From contig NZ_FWFD01000002.1 in NCBI RefSeq assembly GCF_900163795.1, positions 1-64,000 of the forward strand: a DNA stretch of 64,000 bases. The letters run 5' to 3'. A model generated the notes under the pieces. The model was given only the letters and a program-made list of their open reading frames with translations, was not told the origin of the DNA and did no database searches. Source of the stretch: Vagococcus fluvialis bH819 (GTDB lineage: Bacteria > Bacillota > Bacilli > Lactobacillales > Vagococcaceae). Position 1 is the stretch's first letter, and each line of letters starts with the position of its first letter. Shown piece by piece: positions 48,678 through 58,073 of this stretch. The translations under genes were made by a program, and so were the position numbers.

Positions 48678-49595
48678 ATGACAGAACAACAAAGAATTGA
48701 ATTAAGTAAAAAAGATCGTAAATCTGTTTTCTGGCGTTCAACGTTTTTACAAGGTTCTTGGAACTATGAACGTATGCAAAATGGTGGTTGGGCATTCTCA
48801 ATGATCCCAGCGATTAAAAAATTATATACAACTAAAGAAGATAGAGCGGCTGCTTTAGAGCGTCACTTAGAATTCTTTAATACACATCCATATGTGGCTT
48901 CACCTATTTTAGGAGTAACACTAGCTCTTGAAGAAGAACGTGCTAATGGCGCTCCTGTTGATGATGCAGCGATTCAAGGGGTTAAAGTTGGTATGATGGG
49001 ACCTTTAGCTGGTATCGGCGATCCTGTTTTCTGGTTTACAGTTAAGCCAATCTTAGGCGCTTTAGCAGCAACTTTAGCCATTAGTGGAAATATCTTAGGA
49101 CCAATCATCTATTTCGTTGGTTGGAACTTAATTCGTATGGCATTTATGTGGTACACACAAGAATTTGGCTACAAAGCTGGTTCTAAAATCACAGAAGATT
49201 TATCAGGTGGTATCTTACAAGACATTACCAAAGGTGCCTCAATTTTAGGGATGTTTATCTTAGGATCCTTAGTAAACCGCTGGGTATCGATTAACTTTAC
49301 GCCAGTTGTTTCTAAGGTGAAATTAGACAATGGTGCCTTTATTGATTGGGATAGCTTACCAAAAGGTATCGAAGGTGTGAAAGTTGCGTTAGAGCAACAA
49401 GCTGCTGGATTATCTTTAAGTGAGTACAAAATTACGTCATTACAAGATAACTTAGATAGCTTAATCACTGGATTAGTTGGGTTATTATTAACTCTATTCT
49501 GTATGTGGTTACTTAAGAAAAAAGTATCGCCAATCGTTATCATTTTAGGTTTATTCGTTTCAGGTGTTGCATTACACTTAGTAGGTTTAATGTAA
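48678..49595 (+). CDS. mptD: Mannose/glucose PTS EIID
   Basis: A 305-residue EIID-Man protein: KSVFWRSTFLQGSWNYERMQ near the start, GWAFSMIPAIKKLY, the VKVGMMGPLAGIGDPVFWFT segment (about 107-126), and membrane helices at the C-terminus. It pairs with EIIC. AGGAGG precedes the ATG, 18 bases behind mptC. Confidence 0.95.
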   Translation: MTEQQRIELSKKDRKSVFWRSTFLQGSWNYERMQNGGWAFSMIPAIKKLYTTKEDRAAALERHLEFFNTHPYVASPILGVTLALEEERANGAPVDDAAIQGVKVGMMGPLAGIGDPVFWFTVKPILGALAATLAISGNILGPIIYFVGWNLIRMAFMWYTQEFGYKAGSKITEDLSGGILQDITKGASILGMFILGSLVNRWVSINFTPVVSKVKLDNGAFIDWDSLPKGIEGVKVALEQQAAGLSLSEYKITSLQDNLDSLITGLVGLLLTLFCMWLLKKKVSPIVIILGLFVSGVALHLVGLM

Positions 49596-49604
49596 GAAAA
49601 TCTT

Positions 49605-49640
49605 AGTCTGGGCTAATCAACTGGCTCAGACTATTTTTTT
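49605..49640 (+). terminator. Terminator between mptD and manO
   Basis: AGTCTGGGC pairs with GCTCAGACT (one mismatch) followed by ATTTTTTT. manO is probably reached by partial read-through. Confidence 0.8.
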
Positions 49641-49687
49641 ATGAATATGATATAATAATATAAAAAAGAAACGGAGAGATCAAACAA

Positions 49688-50071
49688 ATGGTTGAATCAA
49701 TCAATACCAAGGTCGATTTGGTAGAAAGTGCAACTTCTTTTTTAGGTTTTACAGATTACGGTAAAATCATGATTGGTGACAAAGGTTTTGAATTCTTTAA
49801 TGAACGCGATGCGAAGAAATTCATTCAAATTCCTTGGGAAGAAATCGATACTGTCATTGTTTCAGTTATGTTAAAAGGTAAATGGATTCCAAGGTTTGCT
49901 GTTAAAACAAAGAAAAATGGAACCTTTACTTTTTCAGCCAAAGATCCTAAAAAACTTCTCCGAGGTATTAGAGAATATGTTGACGCCAATAAAATTGTTA
50001 AATCGCTTAGTTTTTTTCAGGTAATTAAACGCTCAACAACACAACTTTTTTCATCTAAAAAAAGTAAATGA
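49688..50071 (+). CDS. manO: DUF956 family protein ManO
   Basis: A 127-residue DUF956 protein, the small accessory usually found after mannose PTS genes and named ManO. TSFLGFTDYGKIMIGDKGFEF and IQIPWEEIDTVIVSV are visible, with an alkaline tail. In some species it modulates man operon expression; the mechanism is not settled. GGAGAG precedes the ATG. Confidence 0.88.
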   Translation: MVESINTKVDLVESATSFLGFTDYGKIMIGDKGFEFFNERDAKKFIQIPWEEIDTVIVSVMLKGKWIPRFAVKTKKNGTFTFSAKDPKKLLRGIREYVDANKIVKSLSFFQVIKRSTTQLFSSKKSK

Positions 50072-50374
50072 GAAATGTTAACTAAATAAACCAATAATCA
50101 TGGGAATTTTTTTAATTTTTATGATTATTGGTTTATTTTTTATTATTTACTAATTTTTAAAGAAAAGTTTTCAAATTAATAAAAAAGTGAATACTTAGTG
50201 GATAAATAAAGAATAATTAGATAGAAAAAAGCACTTTCAAATGATTAATTGTCAGAATATTCGGTTTTTCTAATAAAATAGTAAGTATCTTCTTGCAAAA
50301 TGATGAGAATTAATATAATATTATTATTATATTTTAATTGAATTTTAATTTTAAGGTAATAGGGGGAAGTAATA
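50072..50374 (+). other. Gap with strong terminator and CodY-like box before oppA
   Basis: A perfect 18-base stem AAATAAACCAATAATCAT (50084-50101) with its complement at 50121-50138 and TTTTTATT ends the mpt operon. Farther on, AATTGTCAGAATATT (50247-50261) matches the CodY consensus AATTTTCWGAAAATT at 13 of 15 positions, consistent with nutritional control of opp. The rest is A/T-rich without a reading frame. Confidence 0.7.
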
Positions 50375-52054
50375 ATGAAAAAAAGAAAAATTATGTATGT
50401 TGGTTTATTATCAACAATGATCTTAACTCTAGCAGCTTGTGGGGGCGGAGCGAGTAAAAATGACTCGAAAGATAAAAGTGCTTCAAAAGGTGAAGAGCAG
50501 GTAGCTGCTAAGCAGGAATTTACCGTGAATGTTACACAAGAAATGCCATCTGCAGATTTATCACTTAATACAGATGTAATTGGTTCTGTGGCGCTTAACA
50601 ATGTTTATGAGGGTATCTATCGTATTAGTAAAGATCAAAAGCCGGAACCAGCTGGAGCAACCGAAAAGGCTGAAGTCAGTGAAGATGGTTTGACCTACAA
50701 AATTAAGTTACGTGAAGATGCAAAGTGGTCGGATGGCAAACCAGTAACTGCTAAAGATTACGTTTACGGTTGGCAACGAACAGTTGATCCTAAAACACAA
50801 TCTGAATATGCTTATTTACACGAACCAGTAAAAAATGCAGCTGAAATTACAGCAGGTAAGAAAGATAAAAGTGAGTTAGGGATCAAAGCAGTTAGCGATT
50901 ATGAGTTAGAAATCCAATTAGAGAAAGCAACACCATACTTTGATTATTTATTAGCCTTTACAACTTATATGCCACAACGTGAAGATATTGTTGAGAAATA
51001 TGGTAAAGAGTACACAACAACAAGTGAAAAAGCTGTTTATAATGGACCGTTTAAATTAGCTGATTTTGATGGACCAGGAACTGATACAGAATGGACATAC
51101 GTTAAAAATGACCAATACTGGGATAAAGAGACAGTTAAATTAGATAAAATTAATGTCAGTGTTGTAAAAGAAGCATCAACAAGCTTGAACTTATTTGAAA
51201 GTGGAAAAGCAGAAGATGTTATTTTAACAGGTGAATTAGCACAACAAAAAGCTGATGATCCAGAATTTGTAAGTGAAATGAAGGCATCATCTCGTTATAT
51301 TGAGTTGAATCAACGTGATGATAAGTCAGAATTTAAGAATGAGGATTTAAGAAAAGCTATTTCATATGCAATTGATCGTGAATCATTAGCTAATCAAATT
51401 TTAGCTGACGGTTCAGTAGCTTCAAAAGGATTAGTACCAAAAGATGTTGCAAAATCTCCTAAAGGTGGCAAAGACTTTACTGAAGAAGCCGGTAGTGAGT
51501 TAGGTTATGATAGCAAAAAAGCCAAAAAACATTGGGAAAAAGCTAAAAAAGATTTAGGTAAAGAAACAATTAAAGTTGATTTACTAGCTTCAGATACAGA
51601 TTCATCTAAAAAAGCAATTGAGTTCCTGAAAGGTTCTCTGGAAGAAGAATTACCAGGTCTTAAAGTTAATTTAAGTCCAGTACCATTTAGCGTTCGTCTA
51701 GATCGTTCTAATAAAGGTGATTTCAGTATGGTTTATGGTGGTTGGATTGCCGATTACCCAGATCCAAGTAGCTTCTTAGATTTATTTACTGCAGATAATT
51801 CATATAACCGTGGACGTTACAGTAATCCAGAATATGATAAATTAATCAAAGATGCAGGTACAACGAATGTTAATGATCCTGAAAAACGTTGGGAAGATAT
51901 GATAAATGCTGAAAAATTAATCACTAAAGAAGTTGGAGTTGTTCCATTAATTCAAGAAGCAGAAGCGCATTTACGTTCTGATAAAGTTAAAGGTGTGGTA
52001 TCACATCCATCAGGGGCAATGTTTGATTACAAATGGGCATACAAAGTAGATTAA
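50375..52054 (+). CDS. oppA: Oligopeptide-binding lipoprotein OppA
   Basis: A 559-residue SBP_bac_5 protein. Lipobox LAACGGG (Cys about 22), Lys/Ser-rich linker, VYEGIYRISKDQKPEPAGA, KWSDGKPVTAKDYVYGWQR and the GWIADYPDPSSFLDLFTA segment. It delivers peptides to OppBCDF encoded downstream. AGGGGGAAG precedes the ATG. A terminator, a repeat and an opposing gene lie between it and oppB, so the two are transcribed separately. Strong similarity to the protein at 36866. Confidence 0.92.
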   Translation: MKKRKIMYVGLLSTMILTLAACGGGASKNDSKDKSASKGEEQVAAKQEFTVNVTQEMPSADLSLNTDVIGSVALNNVYEGIYRISKDQKPEPAGATEKAEVSEDGLTYKIKLREDAKWSDGKPVTAKDYVYGWQRTVDPKTQSEYAYLHEPVKNAAEITAGKKDKSELGIKAVSDYELEIQLEKATPYFDYLLAFTTYMPQREDIVEKYGKEYTTTSEKAVYNGPFKLADFDGPGTDTEWTYVKNDQYWDKETVKLDKINVSVVKEASTSLNLFESGKAEDVILTGELAQQKADDPEFVSEMKASSRYIELNQRDDKSEFKNEDLRKAISYAIDRESLANQILADGSVASKGLVPKDVAKSPKGGKDFTEEAGSELGYDSKKAKKHWEKAKKDLGKETIKVDLLASDTDSSKKAIEFLKGSLEEELPGLKVNLSPVPFSVRLDRSNKGDFSMVYGGWIADYPDPSSFLDLFTADNSYNRGRYSNPEYDKLIKDAGTTNVNDPEKRWEDMINAEKLITKEVGVVPLIQEAEAHLRSDKVKGVVSHPSGAMFDYKWAYKVD

Positions 52055-52130
52055 AATTTGCCTATTTATTTTCAATAGAAAATTTATCAAGTAGTTGGTA
52101 AGGAGAATTATTATCTTTGACAAGTTAATA

Positions 52131-52165
52131 AAAAGAGACTGACCCAAATGTCAGTCTCGTTTTTA
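52131..52165. terminator. Bidirectional terminator of oppA and the DUF3899 gene
   Basis: AGAGACTGAC pairs with GTCAGTCTC; A-run on the left and TTTTTATTT on the right make it work both ways. Read on the minus strand it is the terminator part of the repeat-plus-terminator module (spacer ATTATTCGTATAAATAA). Confidence 0.88.
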
Positions 52166-52192
52166 TTTATACGAATAATTTTAAAAGTCAGC

Positions 52193-52275
52193 GGATAAAA
52201 AAAGTCTACTCCCATGACAACTTCATCATTTGATTTCTAGTTGCTTGGAGCAAAATGACTTTTAACCACCTAATT
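52193..52275 (-). repeat. Structured repeat R10 (shortened apical arm)
   Basis: Minus strand, just behind the DUF3899 stop: TTAGGTGGTTAAAAGTC, TTTTGCTCCAAGCAACT, a short AT-rich tip, TGAAGTTGTCATGGGAGTA and GACTTTTTTTATCC. Outer arms AAAAGTC/GACTTTT pair. It continues into the shared spacer and terminator. Confidence 0.8.
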
Positions 52276-52284
52276 TCTTAGTCC

Positions 52285-52629
52285 TTATGATAGAAAATTA
52301 AAGAATAGGCTAATAATTAAAAGTGTTCCACCTACACTTAACCAGTATATTGGTTTTTTCTCAAATATTTGAGAAAGTGGGACATAATCTTTTGGTTCAT
52401 TTTTTTTACGGCGCCACATTAGTTGTTTCATGTTTTTTTGAAAGAAATCAAAAAAACCAGATGAAAGAACTAAGATTGTAGCACCGATAATTATAAAGAA
52501 GAGAGAGACTAGAAAGAAGTTATCAGAAAGATAAGTCGTTGTTATTTCTTTTTTTGTCATCAATGTTACTAATGGAATAATTAATGCTAAACTAATAATA
52601 CTTAAAATTATTTTTTTCTTATTTGTCAT
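52285..52629 (-). CDS. DUF3899 family membrane protein
   Basis: A 114-residue protein with three hydrophobic segments (about 7-24, 35-60, 95-112) and a basic cytoplasmic loop (MKQLMWRRKKNEPKD). The SDNFFLVSLFFIIIGATILV and SSGFFDFFQKN segments fit DUF3899; function unknown. It lies on the opposite strand between oppA and oppB and has its own terminator. The start is ATG 52629, with a weak ribosome site (AAGAAGG). Confidence 0.75.
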   Translation of the reverse strand: MTNKKKIILSIISLALIIPLVTLMTKKEITTTYLSDNFFLVSLFFIIIGATILVLSSGFFDFFQKNMKQLMWRRKKNEPKDYVPLSQIFEKKPIYWLSVGGTLLIISLFFNFLS

Positions 52630-52715
52630 AAATAAATACCTTCTTACAAACGTGATAAATTAACTCTAATTCATTTATTAATCATTGTCAAAATATTTTA
52701 AAGGGGGAAAAGTAA

Positions 52716-53660
52716 ATGAAGAATTTTGCCAAGTTTTTTCTAAAACGTGTGATGTTCATGTTAATTACTCTATGGTTGATTACAACAATCACATTCTTTT
52801 TAATGAAATTACTTCCTGGTTCGCCATATGCTAATCAAGAAAAACTATCACCAGAACAAATTGAGATGTTAAATGAGCAGTCTGGGTTGGATAAACCAGT
52901 GATTCAACAATATGGTATCTATATGGGAAACATCGTTCAAGGTGATTTTGGAACAAGTTTCCAATTTAAAAACCAACCTGTTTCTAAATTATTGAAAGAA
53001 AGAATTGGGCCTTCCGTCCAGTTAGGAGTACAAGCTATTATTTTTGGAACAATTGTGGGGATTATTTTAGGCGCTATTGCAGCCATGAAGCAAAATACAT
53101 GGGTTGATACGATAGCAACACTTATTGCCATACTAGGAAGGTCAATTCCTAACTTTGTTTTCGCTGTATTACTACAATATGTCTTTGCTATTAAATTAGG
53201 AATCTTGCCTATTGCAAAATGGGATCAAGGATTTATCTCAACCATTTTACCGACTCTAGCACTTTCTATGTCACCTTTAGCTGATTCAGCAAGGTTCATT
53301 AGAACAGAAATGGTAGAAGTTTTGGGTAGTGACTACATTGAATTAGCAAGAGCTAAAGGGTTGAGCCGAACGCAGGTTGTCTTTAGACATGGACTTAGAA
53401 ATAGTTTGATTCCATTAATTACCTTACTTGGGCCACTTGCAGTCGCTTTAATGACTGGTTCATTGGTGGTAGAAAATATTTTTGCAATCCCAGGAATTGG
53501 TGAGCAATTCGTAAAATCAATTATGACAAATGATTATCCAACAATCATGGCTGTAACAATTATGTTCTCAGCAATGTTAGTTTTTGTTATCCTTATCGTT
53601 GATTTATTATATGGTATTGTAGATCCAAGAATTCGTGTTTCAGGAGGTGGCAAAGAATAA
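52716..53660 (+). CDS. oppB: Oligopeptide ABC transporter permease OppB
   Basis: A 314-residue permease with six membrane segments. N-terminal FFLKRVMFMLITLWLITT, PGSPYANQ, and the coupling loop DYIELARAKGLSRTQVVFRH near 205-224. First gene of oppBCDF; AAGGGGG precedes the ATG. A weak CodY-like stretch (ATTGTCAAAATATT) lies before it. The stop overlaps the oppC start by one base. Confidence 0.95.
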   Translation: MKNFAKFFLKRVMFMLITLWLITTITFFLMKLLPGSPYANQEKLSPEQIEMLNEQSGLDKPVIQQYGIYMGNIVQGDFGTSFQFKNQPVSKLLKERIGPSVQLGVQAIIFGTIVGIILGAIAAMKQNTWVDTIATLIAILGRSIPNFVFAVLLQYVFAIKLGILPIAKWDQGFISTILPTLALSMSPLADSARFIRTEMVEVLGSDYIELARAKGLSRTQVVFRHGLRNSLIPLITLLGPLAVALMTGSLVVENIFAIPGIGEQFVKSIMTNDYPTIMAVTIMFSAMLVFVILIVDLLYGIVDPRIRVSGGGKE

Positions 53661-54688
53661 TGGAAAAATTAGATATTAAAAATATTCCACAAGAAAAATT
53701 TGAGAGAATTTCGATTGAAAATAATTTAGATCGTGAAAAAATTAGTGCTCCTTCTTTGAATTTTATACAGGATTCATGGCGTCGACTCAAAAAAAATAAG
53801 GGAGCTGTTATTTCTCTTATTATTTTAGGAATTGTAACCTTGTTAGCTTTTGGCTCTATCTGGGTATCACCACATGATCCAACGAAACAAAATCCTAAAT
53901 ATATTAATTTACCACCAAAAATTCCAGGTATTGGAATAGATGGATTTAATGGAACTGCTGTTGTCGGTGGAAAACGTATTGATAAATATGAACAAGCCAA
54001 AGTTCCAGAAGGTGAACATTTTTACTTAGGAACAGATGGTCTGGGTCGTGATGAGTTATCTCGTTTATTAATGGGAACTAGAATGTCATTAATTATTGCT
54101 TTTGTAGCAGCATTTCTTGATTTAACGATAGGTGTTATTTATGGGTTATACTCAGGCATGAAGGGCGGTCGAACGGATAATGTCATGCAGCGGATTCTAG
54201 AGGTTCTATCTGGTGTCCCTAACTTAGTGGTAATGATCTTAATGTTAATGGTGTTCAAACCAGGTCTTATGTCAATTATTTTAGCAATGATCGTGACTGG
54301 ATGGATTACTATGGCTCGGATTGTTCGTGCCCAATCATTGAAAATAAAGGACCAAGAATATGTTTTAGCCGCAACTACTTTAGGTGAATCTCAATCTAAA
54401 ATTGCGATTAAACATATCTTACCAAATATTTCAGGTGTTATTATCGTGCAGATGATGTTTAGTATTCCTTCAGCGATTTTCTTTGAAGCTTTCTTAAGTT
54501 TTATTGGATTAGGACTAACGCCACCAACAGCTTCACTAGGTACTTTGTTAAACGAAGGGTACAAGACGTTTAGATTTTTACCTCACTTAATGTGGGCGCC
54601 AGCGATTACGCTATCAGTTATTATGATTTGTTTCAATTTACTTGCTGATGGTTTACGTGATGCTTTTGACCCGAAAATGAATGATTAG
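53660..54688 (+). CDS. oppC: Oligopeptide ABC transporter permease OppC
   Basis: A 342-residue permease: a hydrophilic N-terminal tail, first membrane segment near 50-70, DPTKQNPKY and GTDGLGRDELSRLL motifs, coupling loop DQEYVLAATTLGESQSKIAI near 231-250, and five more membrane segments. TAATG overlap with oppB implies translational coupling. Confidence 0.95.
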   Translation: MEKLDIKNIPQEKFERISIENNLDREKISAPSLNFIQDSWRRLKKNKGAVISLIILGIVTLLAFGSIWVSPHDPTKQNPKYINLPPKIPGIGIDGFNGTAVVGGKRIDKYEQAKVPEGEHFYLGTDGLGRDELSRLLMGTRMSLIIAFVAAFLDLTIGVIYGLYSGMKGGRTDNVMQRILEVLSGVPNLVVMILMLMVFKPGLMSIILAMIVTGWITMARIVRAQSLKIKDQEYVLAATTLGESQSKIAIKHILPNISGVIIVQMMFSIPSAIFFEAFLSFIGLGLTPPTASLGTLLNEGYKTFRFLPHLMWAPAITLSVIMICFNLLADGLRDAFDPKMND

Positions 54689-54702
54689 GATGGTGATGAA
54701 AA

Positions 54703-55740
54703 ATGGAAAAAGTATTAGAAGTTAAAGACTTAAATATCTCATTTGATACTTTTGCTGGTAAGGTTCACGCCATTCGTGGGGTCAACTTTGATTTGCATAA
54801 AGGTGAAACACTAGCAATTGTAGGAGAATCAGGTTCAGGAAAATCAGTAACAACAAGAACAATCATGCGTTTATTAGCCAATAATGCCAATATAGATGAG
54901 GGTAAGATTCTATTTAAAGGGGAAGATTTGGTTCATAAAACAGAGAAAGAGATGCAATCGATTCGTGGGAAAGACATTGCCATGATTTTCCAAGACCCGA
55001 TGACATCTCTAGATCCAACTATGAACATAGGGAATCAAGTCGCTGAATCTTTAAGGAAACATCGTAAAATTTCAAAAAAAGATGCGTTAGATCGTGCCTT
55101 AGATTTATTAAATTTAGTAGGAATTCCAAATGCTGAAAAACGGTTAAAAAATTATCCCCATCAATTTTCAGGTGGGCAGCGTCAACGGATTGTGATTGCT
55201 ATTGCTTTGATTTGTTATCCAGAAGTTTTGATTGCTGATGAGCCAACCACAGCGCTTGATGTAACAATCCAAGCACAAATTATTGATTTAATGAAAGATA
55301 TTCAGAAAAAAATTCAAACATCGATTATCTTTATTACCCATGATTTAGGGGTAGTAGCTAACGTGGCTGATCGTGTAGCGGTTATGTACGGTGGTCGAAT
55401 TATTGAAATTGGAACAGCGGATGAAATTTTTTATAACCCACAACATCCATATACGTGGGGCTTATTAAGCTCAATGCCTACTTTAGATAGCAGAGGTCAA
55501 GAGCTATATGCAATTCCAGGTTCGCCACCAGATTTACTGGATCCACCAACAGGAGATGCTTTTTATCCACGTAATGAATATGCGATGCAGATTGATACAG
55601 AAGAGGCACCACCATTCTTTGATGTTTCCCCGACGCATAAAGCTGCTACTTGGTTATTAGCACCTAACGCACCAAAAGTAACGCCACCAGATGAGATTGT
55701 TCGTCGTCGTGAGAAATACAAAGGACGCTTTGGTGCGTAG
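54703..55740 (+). CDS. oppD: Oligopeptide ABC transporter ATPase OppD
   Basis: A 345-residue ATPase: Walker A GESGSGKSV, Q-loop FQDPMTSLDP, signature FSGGQRQR, Walker B VLIADEPTTALD, switch FITHD, and the C-terminal oligopeptide-transporter extension (HPYTWGLLSSMP, GSPPDLLDPPTGDAF). Relatives carry an iron-sulfur cysteine cluster there; none is seen here. 14 bases behind oppC. Confidence 0.95.
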   Translation: MEKVLEVKDLNISFDTFAGKVHAIRGVNFDLHKGETLAIVGESGSGKSVTTRTIMRLLANNANIDEGKILFKGEDLVHKTEKEMQSIRGKDIAMIFQDPMTSLDPTMNIGNQVAESLRKHRKISKKDALDRALDLLNLVGIPNAEKRLKNYPHQFSGGQRQRIVIAIALICYPEVLIADEPTTALDVTIQAQIIDLMKDIQKKIQTSIIFITHDLGVVANVADRVAVMYGGRIIEIGTADEIFYNPQHPYTWGLLSSMPTLDSRGQELYAIPGSPPDLLDPPTGDAFYPRNEYAMQIDTEEAPPFFDVSPTHKAATWLLAPNAPKVTPPDEIVRRREKYKGRFGA

Positions 55741-55755
55741 AAAGGGGGAAATCTG

Positions 55756-56709
55756 ATGGAATCTATAAAAGATAAAAAATTATTGTTAGAAGTAAATAAT
55801 TTGAAACAATATTTTAATGTTGGCCGTCATGATGAAGTGAAAGCAGTGGATGATATTAGCTTTTCGATTTATGAAGGTGAAACATTTGGTTTAGTAGGAG
55901 AATCTGGTTGTGGAAAATCAACAACAGGACGAAGTGTTATTCGTTTGTATCATCCAACAAGTGGTGAGATTAAATTTAACGGGGAAGACGTTTCAAAAAT
56001 TAAAGGACGTAAAAACCTCAATCAATTTAGACGAGATGTTCAAATGATTTATCAAGATCCCTACGCCTCTTTAAACCCAAGGATGAAAGTGAAAGATATT
56101 ATTGCTGAGGGAATTGATGTTCATGGTTTAGCTAAAACGGATGCAGATCGAACAAATCGAGTCAATGAGTTATTAAAAACTGTAGGACTTGATCCAAGTC
56201 ACGGGACACGTTATCCTCATGAATTCTCAGGTGGCCAGCGTCAACGTATTGGTATTGCTCGTGCTTTAGCAGTAGAGCCTAAGTTTATTATTTGTGATGA
56301 ACCAATCTCGGCATTAGATGTTTCGATTCAAGCACAAGTAGTTAACTTATTGCAAGAACTTCAAGAAAAAGAGAATTTGACTTATCTTTTTATCGCCCAT
56401 GATTTATCTATGGTGAAATATATTAGTGATCGAATCGGTGTCATGTATTATGGTAAATTAGTTGAAGTTGGATCTGCAGAAGAGATTTATAATCATGGAC
56501 TACATCCTTATACAGAAAGCTTATTATCCGCTATTCCGTTGCCAGATCCTGATTATGAACGAACACGTCAACGTATCACTTACACACCACAAGTGGATGA
56601 TGGAAAGATTCGTTCGTTACGAGAAGTAGCACCAGAACATTTTGTTTATTGTAGTGATGATGAAGTTGAAATGTATCGCAATAAACTCCAAGCAAAGAAA
56701 GATCAGTAG
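55756..56709 (+). CDS. oppF: Oligopeptide ABC transporter ATPase OppF
   Basis: A 317-residue ATPase: Walker [22 protein letters not shown], signature FSGGQRQR, Walker [13 protein letters not shown], switch FIAHD, then [12 protein letters not shown] extension. Works as heterodimer with OppD. AAAGGGGG precedes the ATG; last gene of oppBCDF. Confidence 0.95.
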   Translation: MESIKDKKLLLEVNNLKQYFNVGRHDEVKAVDDISFSIYEGETFGLVGESGCGKSTTGRSVIRLYHPTSGEIKFNGEDVSKIKGRKNLNQFRRDVQMIYQDPYASLNPRMKVKDIIAEGIDVHGLAKTDADRTNRVNELLKTVGLDPSHGTRYPHEFSGGQRQRIGIARALAVEPKFIICDEPISALDVSIQAQVVNLLQELQEKENLTYLFIAHDLSMVKYISDRIGVMYYGKLVEVGSAEEIYNHGLHPYTESLLSAIPLPDPDYERTRQRITYTPQVDDGKIRSLREVAPEHFVYCSDDEVEMYRNKLQAKKDQ

Positions 56710-56741
56710 TTATTTTCCCCCGCTACTGTTTCTTATAAATA

Positions 56742-56789
56742 CTAAAGAGAGGATGACAGTTTTAAAGTCATCCTCTCTTTAGTTTTTTT
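56742..56789 (+). terminator. Terminator of the opp operon
   Basis: CTAAAGAGAGGATGAC and its exact complement form a 16-base stem around a nine-base loop, followed by TTTTTTT. Confidence 0.95.
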
Positions 56790-56794
56790 GCGTG

Positions 56795-57079
56795 TCCTAG
56801 TAGTATGGAGCAGAACGATTGTTTATCCACTATGTTTTAGTTAGGGATAAAAAATCTACTCCTTCGATAACTTCACTAATATCAAGCAATCCAAAGAACG
56901 TATTGTTTGATATTACCTCCAGTTACTTGGAGCAAAACGATTGTTTATCCACCCTGTTTTAGTTAGGGATAAAAAATCTACTCCTTCGATAACTTCACTA
57001 ATATCAAGCAATCCAAAGAGCGTATTGTTTGATATTACCTCCAGTTACTTGGAGCAAAACGATTGTTTATCCACCCTAT
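56795..57079 (-). repeat. Structured repeat array R11: two full copies in 122-bp tandem plus left-half
   Basis: Minus strand behind scrR: two nearly identical full units with a period of 122 bases (GTTTATCCAC at 56821, 56943 and 57065) and a third, left-half unit that loses its pairing after CTGCTCC. Arms: GGATAAACAATC with GATTTTTTATCC, TGCTCC with GGAGTA, AGTAACT with AGTTATC, TAATATCAA with TTGATATTA. It fills the gap between the opp terminator and scrR. Confidence 0.92.
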
Positions 57080-57081
57080 TT

Positions 57082-58059
57082 TTATACAGTATTTGATTTT
57101 ATGATTTTAACGGGTAATTCGAAATTTTTAATTTCTTTTTCTGGATTTTTAATTTTTTTTAATAATAATTCGACTAAAAGATTAGCATAATCAGGAATTG
57201 GTTGAGCAATTGTTGATAACTGAGGGTAATAATTTTGAATAAATTGAGTGCCATCATAACCAACAATTTTAACATCCTGAGGAACTTTCAATTCTAATTT
57301 ATCTAATTGTTGCATGGCTAAGATAGCAGTTAAATCATCTGTGCAAAAAATACCATCAAACTGATTTTCTTCTAAAATTTGTTTGATTTTAGTTGATTTA
57401 ATGATAGGAGAAACTGGCGTTGGAAAATGAAAAACATGCTCCGTTAATTTATTTTCAGAAATGGCAGATCGATAACCATCAACGCGTCGATTAGTTGGTG
57501 AAAGAGAGTCATTTTTACCAGAGAAGATAGCAATATTCTGACATTTTGCATCAATCAGAGTCTGGGTTGCTAGCTGTCCACCTAAAAAGTTATCACTACC
57601 GACAATCGGGATAGATTCTCCTAAGTGACGGTCAAAAGAAACAATAGGTAAAGAAACATTTTCATATTCTTTAATACCTAAGTTATGAGAACCAGTAATA
57701 ATCCCATCAACTTTATTACCAATTAACATTTTAAGATAACTTCTCTCTTTTTCTTTATCACGTGCGCTGTCACATAGAATAACTTTGTAGCCTTGATTAA
57801 ATAAATTTTCTTCAATTTTTTCAACTAATTCTCCGTAAAAAGGATTAGAAATAGAAGGAAATATTAATCCAATCAGCTGAGTTCCTTTCCCTTGAAGAGA
57901 CCTAGCTAAAGAATTAGGAATATAGTTTAATTCATCCATCGCTTGATGGACTTTATCAATTGTTTTTTGACTGAGTGATCCGTAATTGTTAATTACACGG
58001 GAAACTGTCGTTGGAGAAACGCCTGCTTTTTTAGCGACGTCCGTTAATTTAATGGTCAT
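57082..58059 (-). CDS. scrR: LacI-family sucrose operon repressor
   Basis: A 325-residue LacI regulator: helix-turn-helix KLTDVAKKAGVSPTTVSRVI at the start, hinge NSLARSLQGK, then effector domain with GLIFPSISNPFYGELV. It sits behind scrB and shares the scr intergenic operators (GTTAAACGTTTGAC type), which match the CG-centred palindromes of ScrR repressors. ATG 58059 follows AGGTG by six bases; a GTG three codons upstream overlaps that site. The scrB stop lies 14 bases upstream. Confidence 0.88.
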   Translation of the reverse strand: MTIKLTDVAKKAGVSPTTVSRVINNYGSLSQKTIDKVHQAMDELNYIPNSLARSLQGKGTQLIGLIFPSISNPFYGELVEKIEENLFNQGYKVILCDSARDKEKERSYLKMLIGNKVDGIITGSHNLGIKEYENVSLPIVSFDRHLGESIPIVGSDNFLGGQLATQTLIDAKCQNIAIFSGKNDSLSPTNRRVDGYRSAISENKLTEHVFHFPTPVSPIIKSTKIKQILEENQFDGIFCTDDLTAILAMQQLDKLELKVPQDVKIVGYDGTQFIQNYYPQLSTIAQPIPDYANLLVELLLKKIKNPEKEIKNFELPVKIIKSNTV

Positions 58060-58073
58060 GTTCTTCACCTAAC

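Noticed and set aside
56795-57079. Tandem 122-bp repeats as a CRISPR array
   Set aside because: The repeated unit is a long hairpin with no short repeat/unique spacer pattern, and no cas genes are present.
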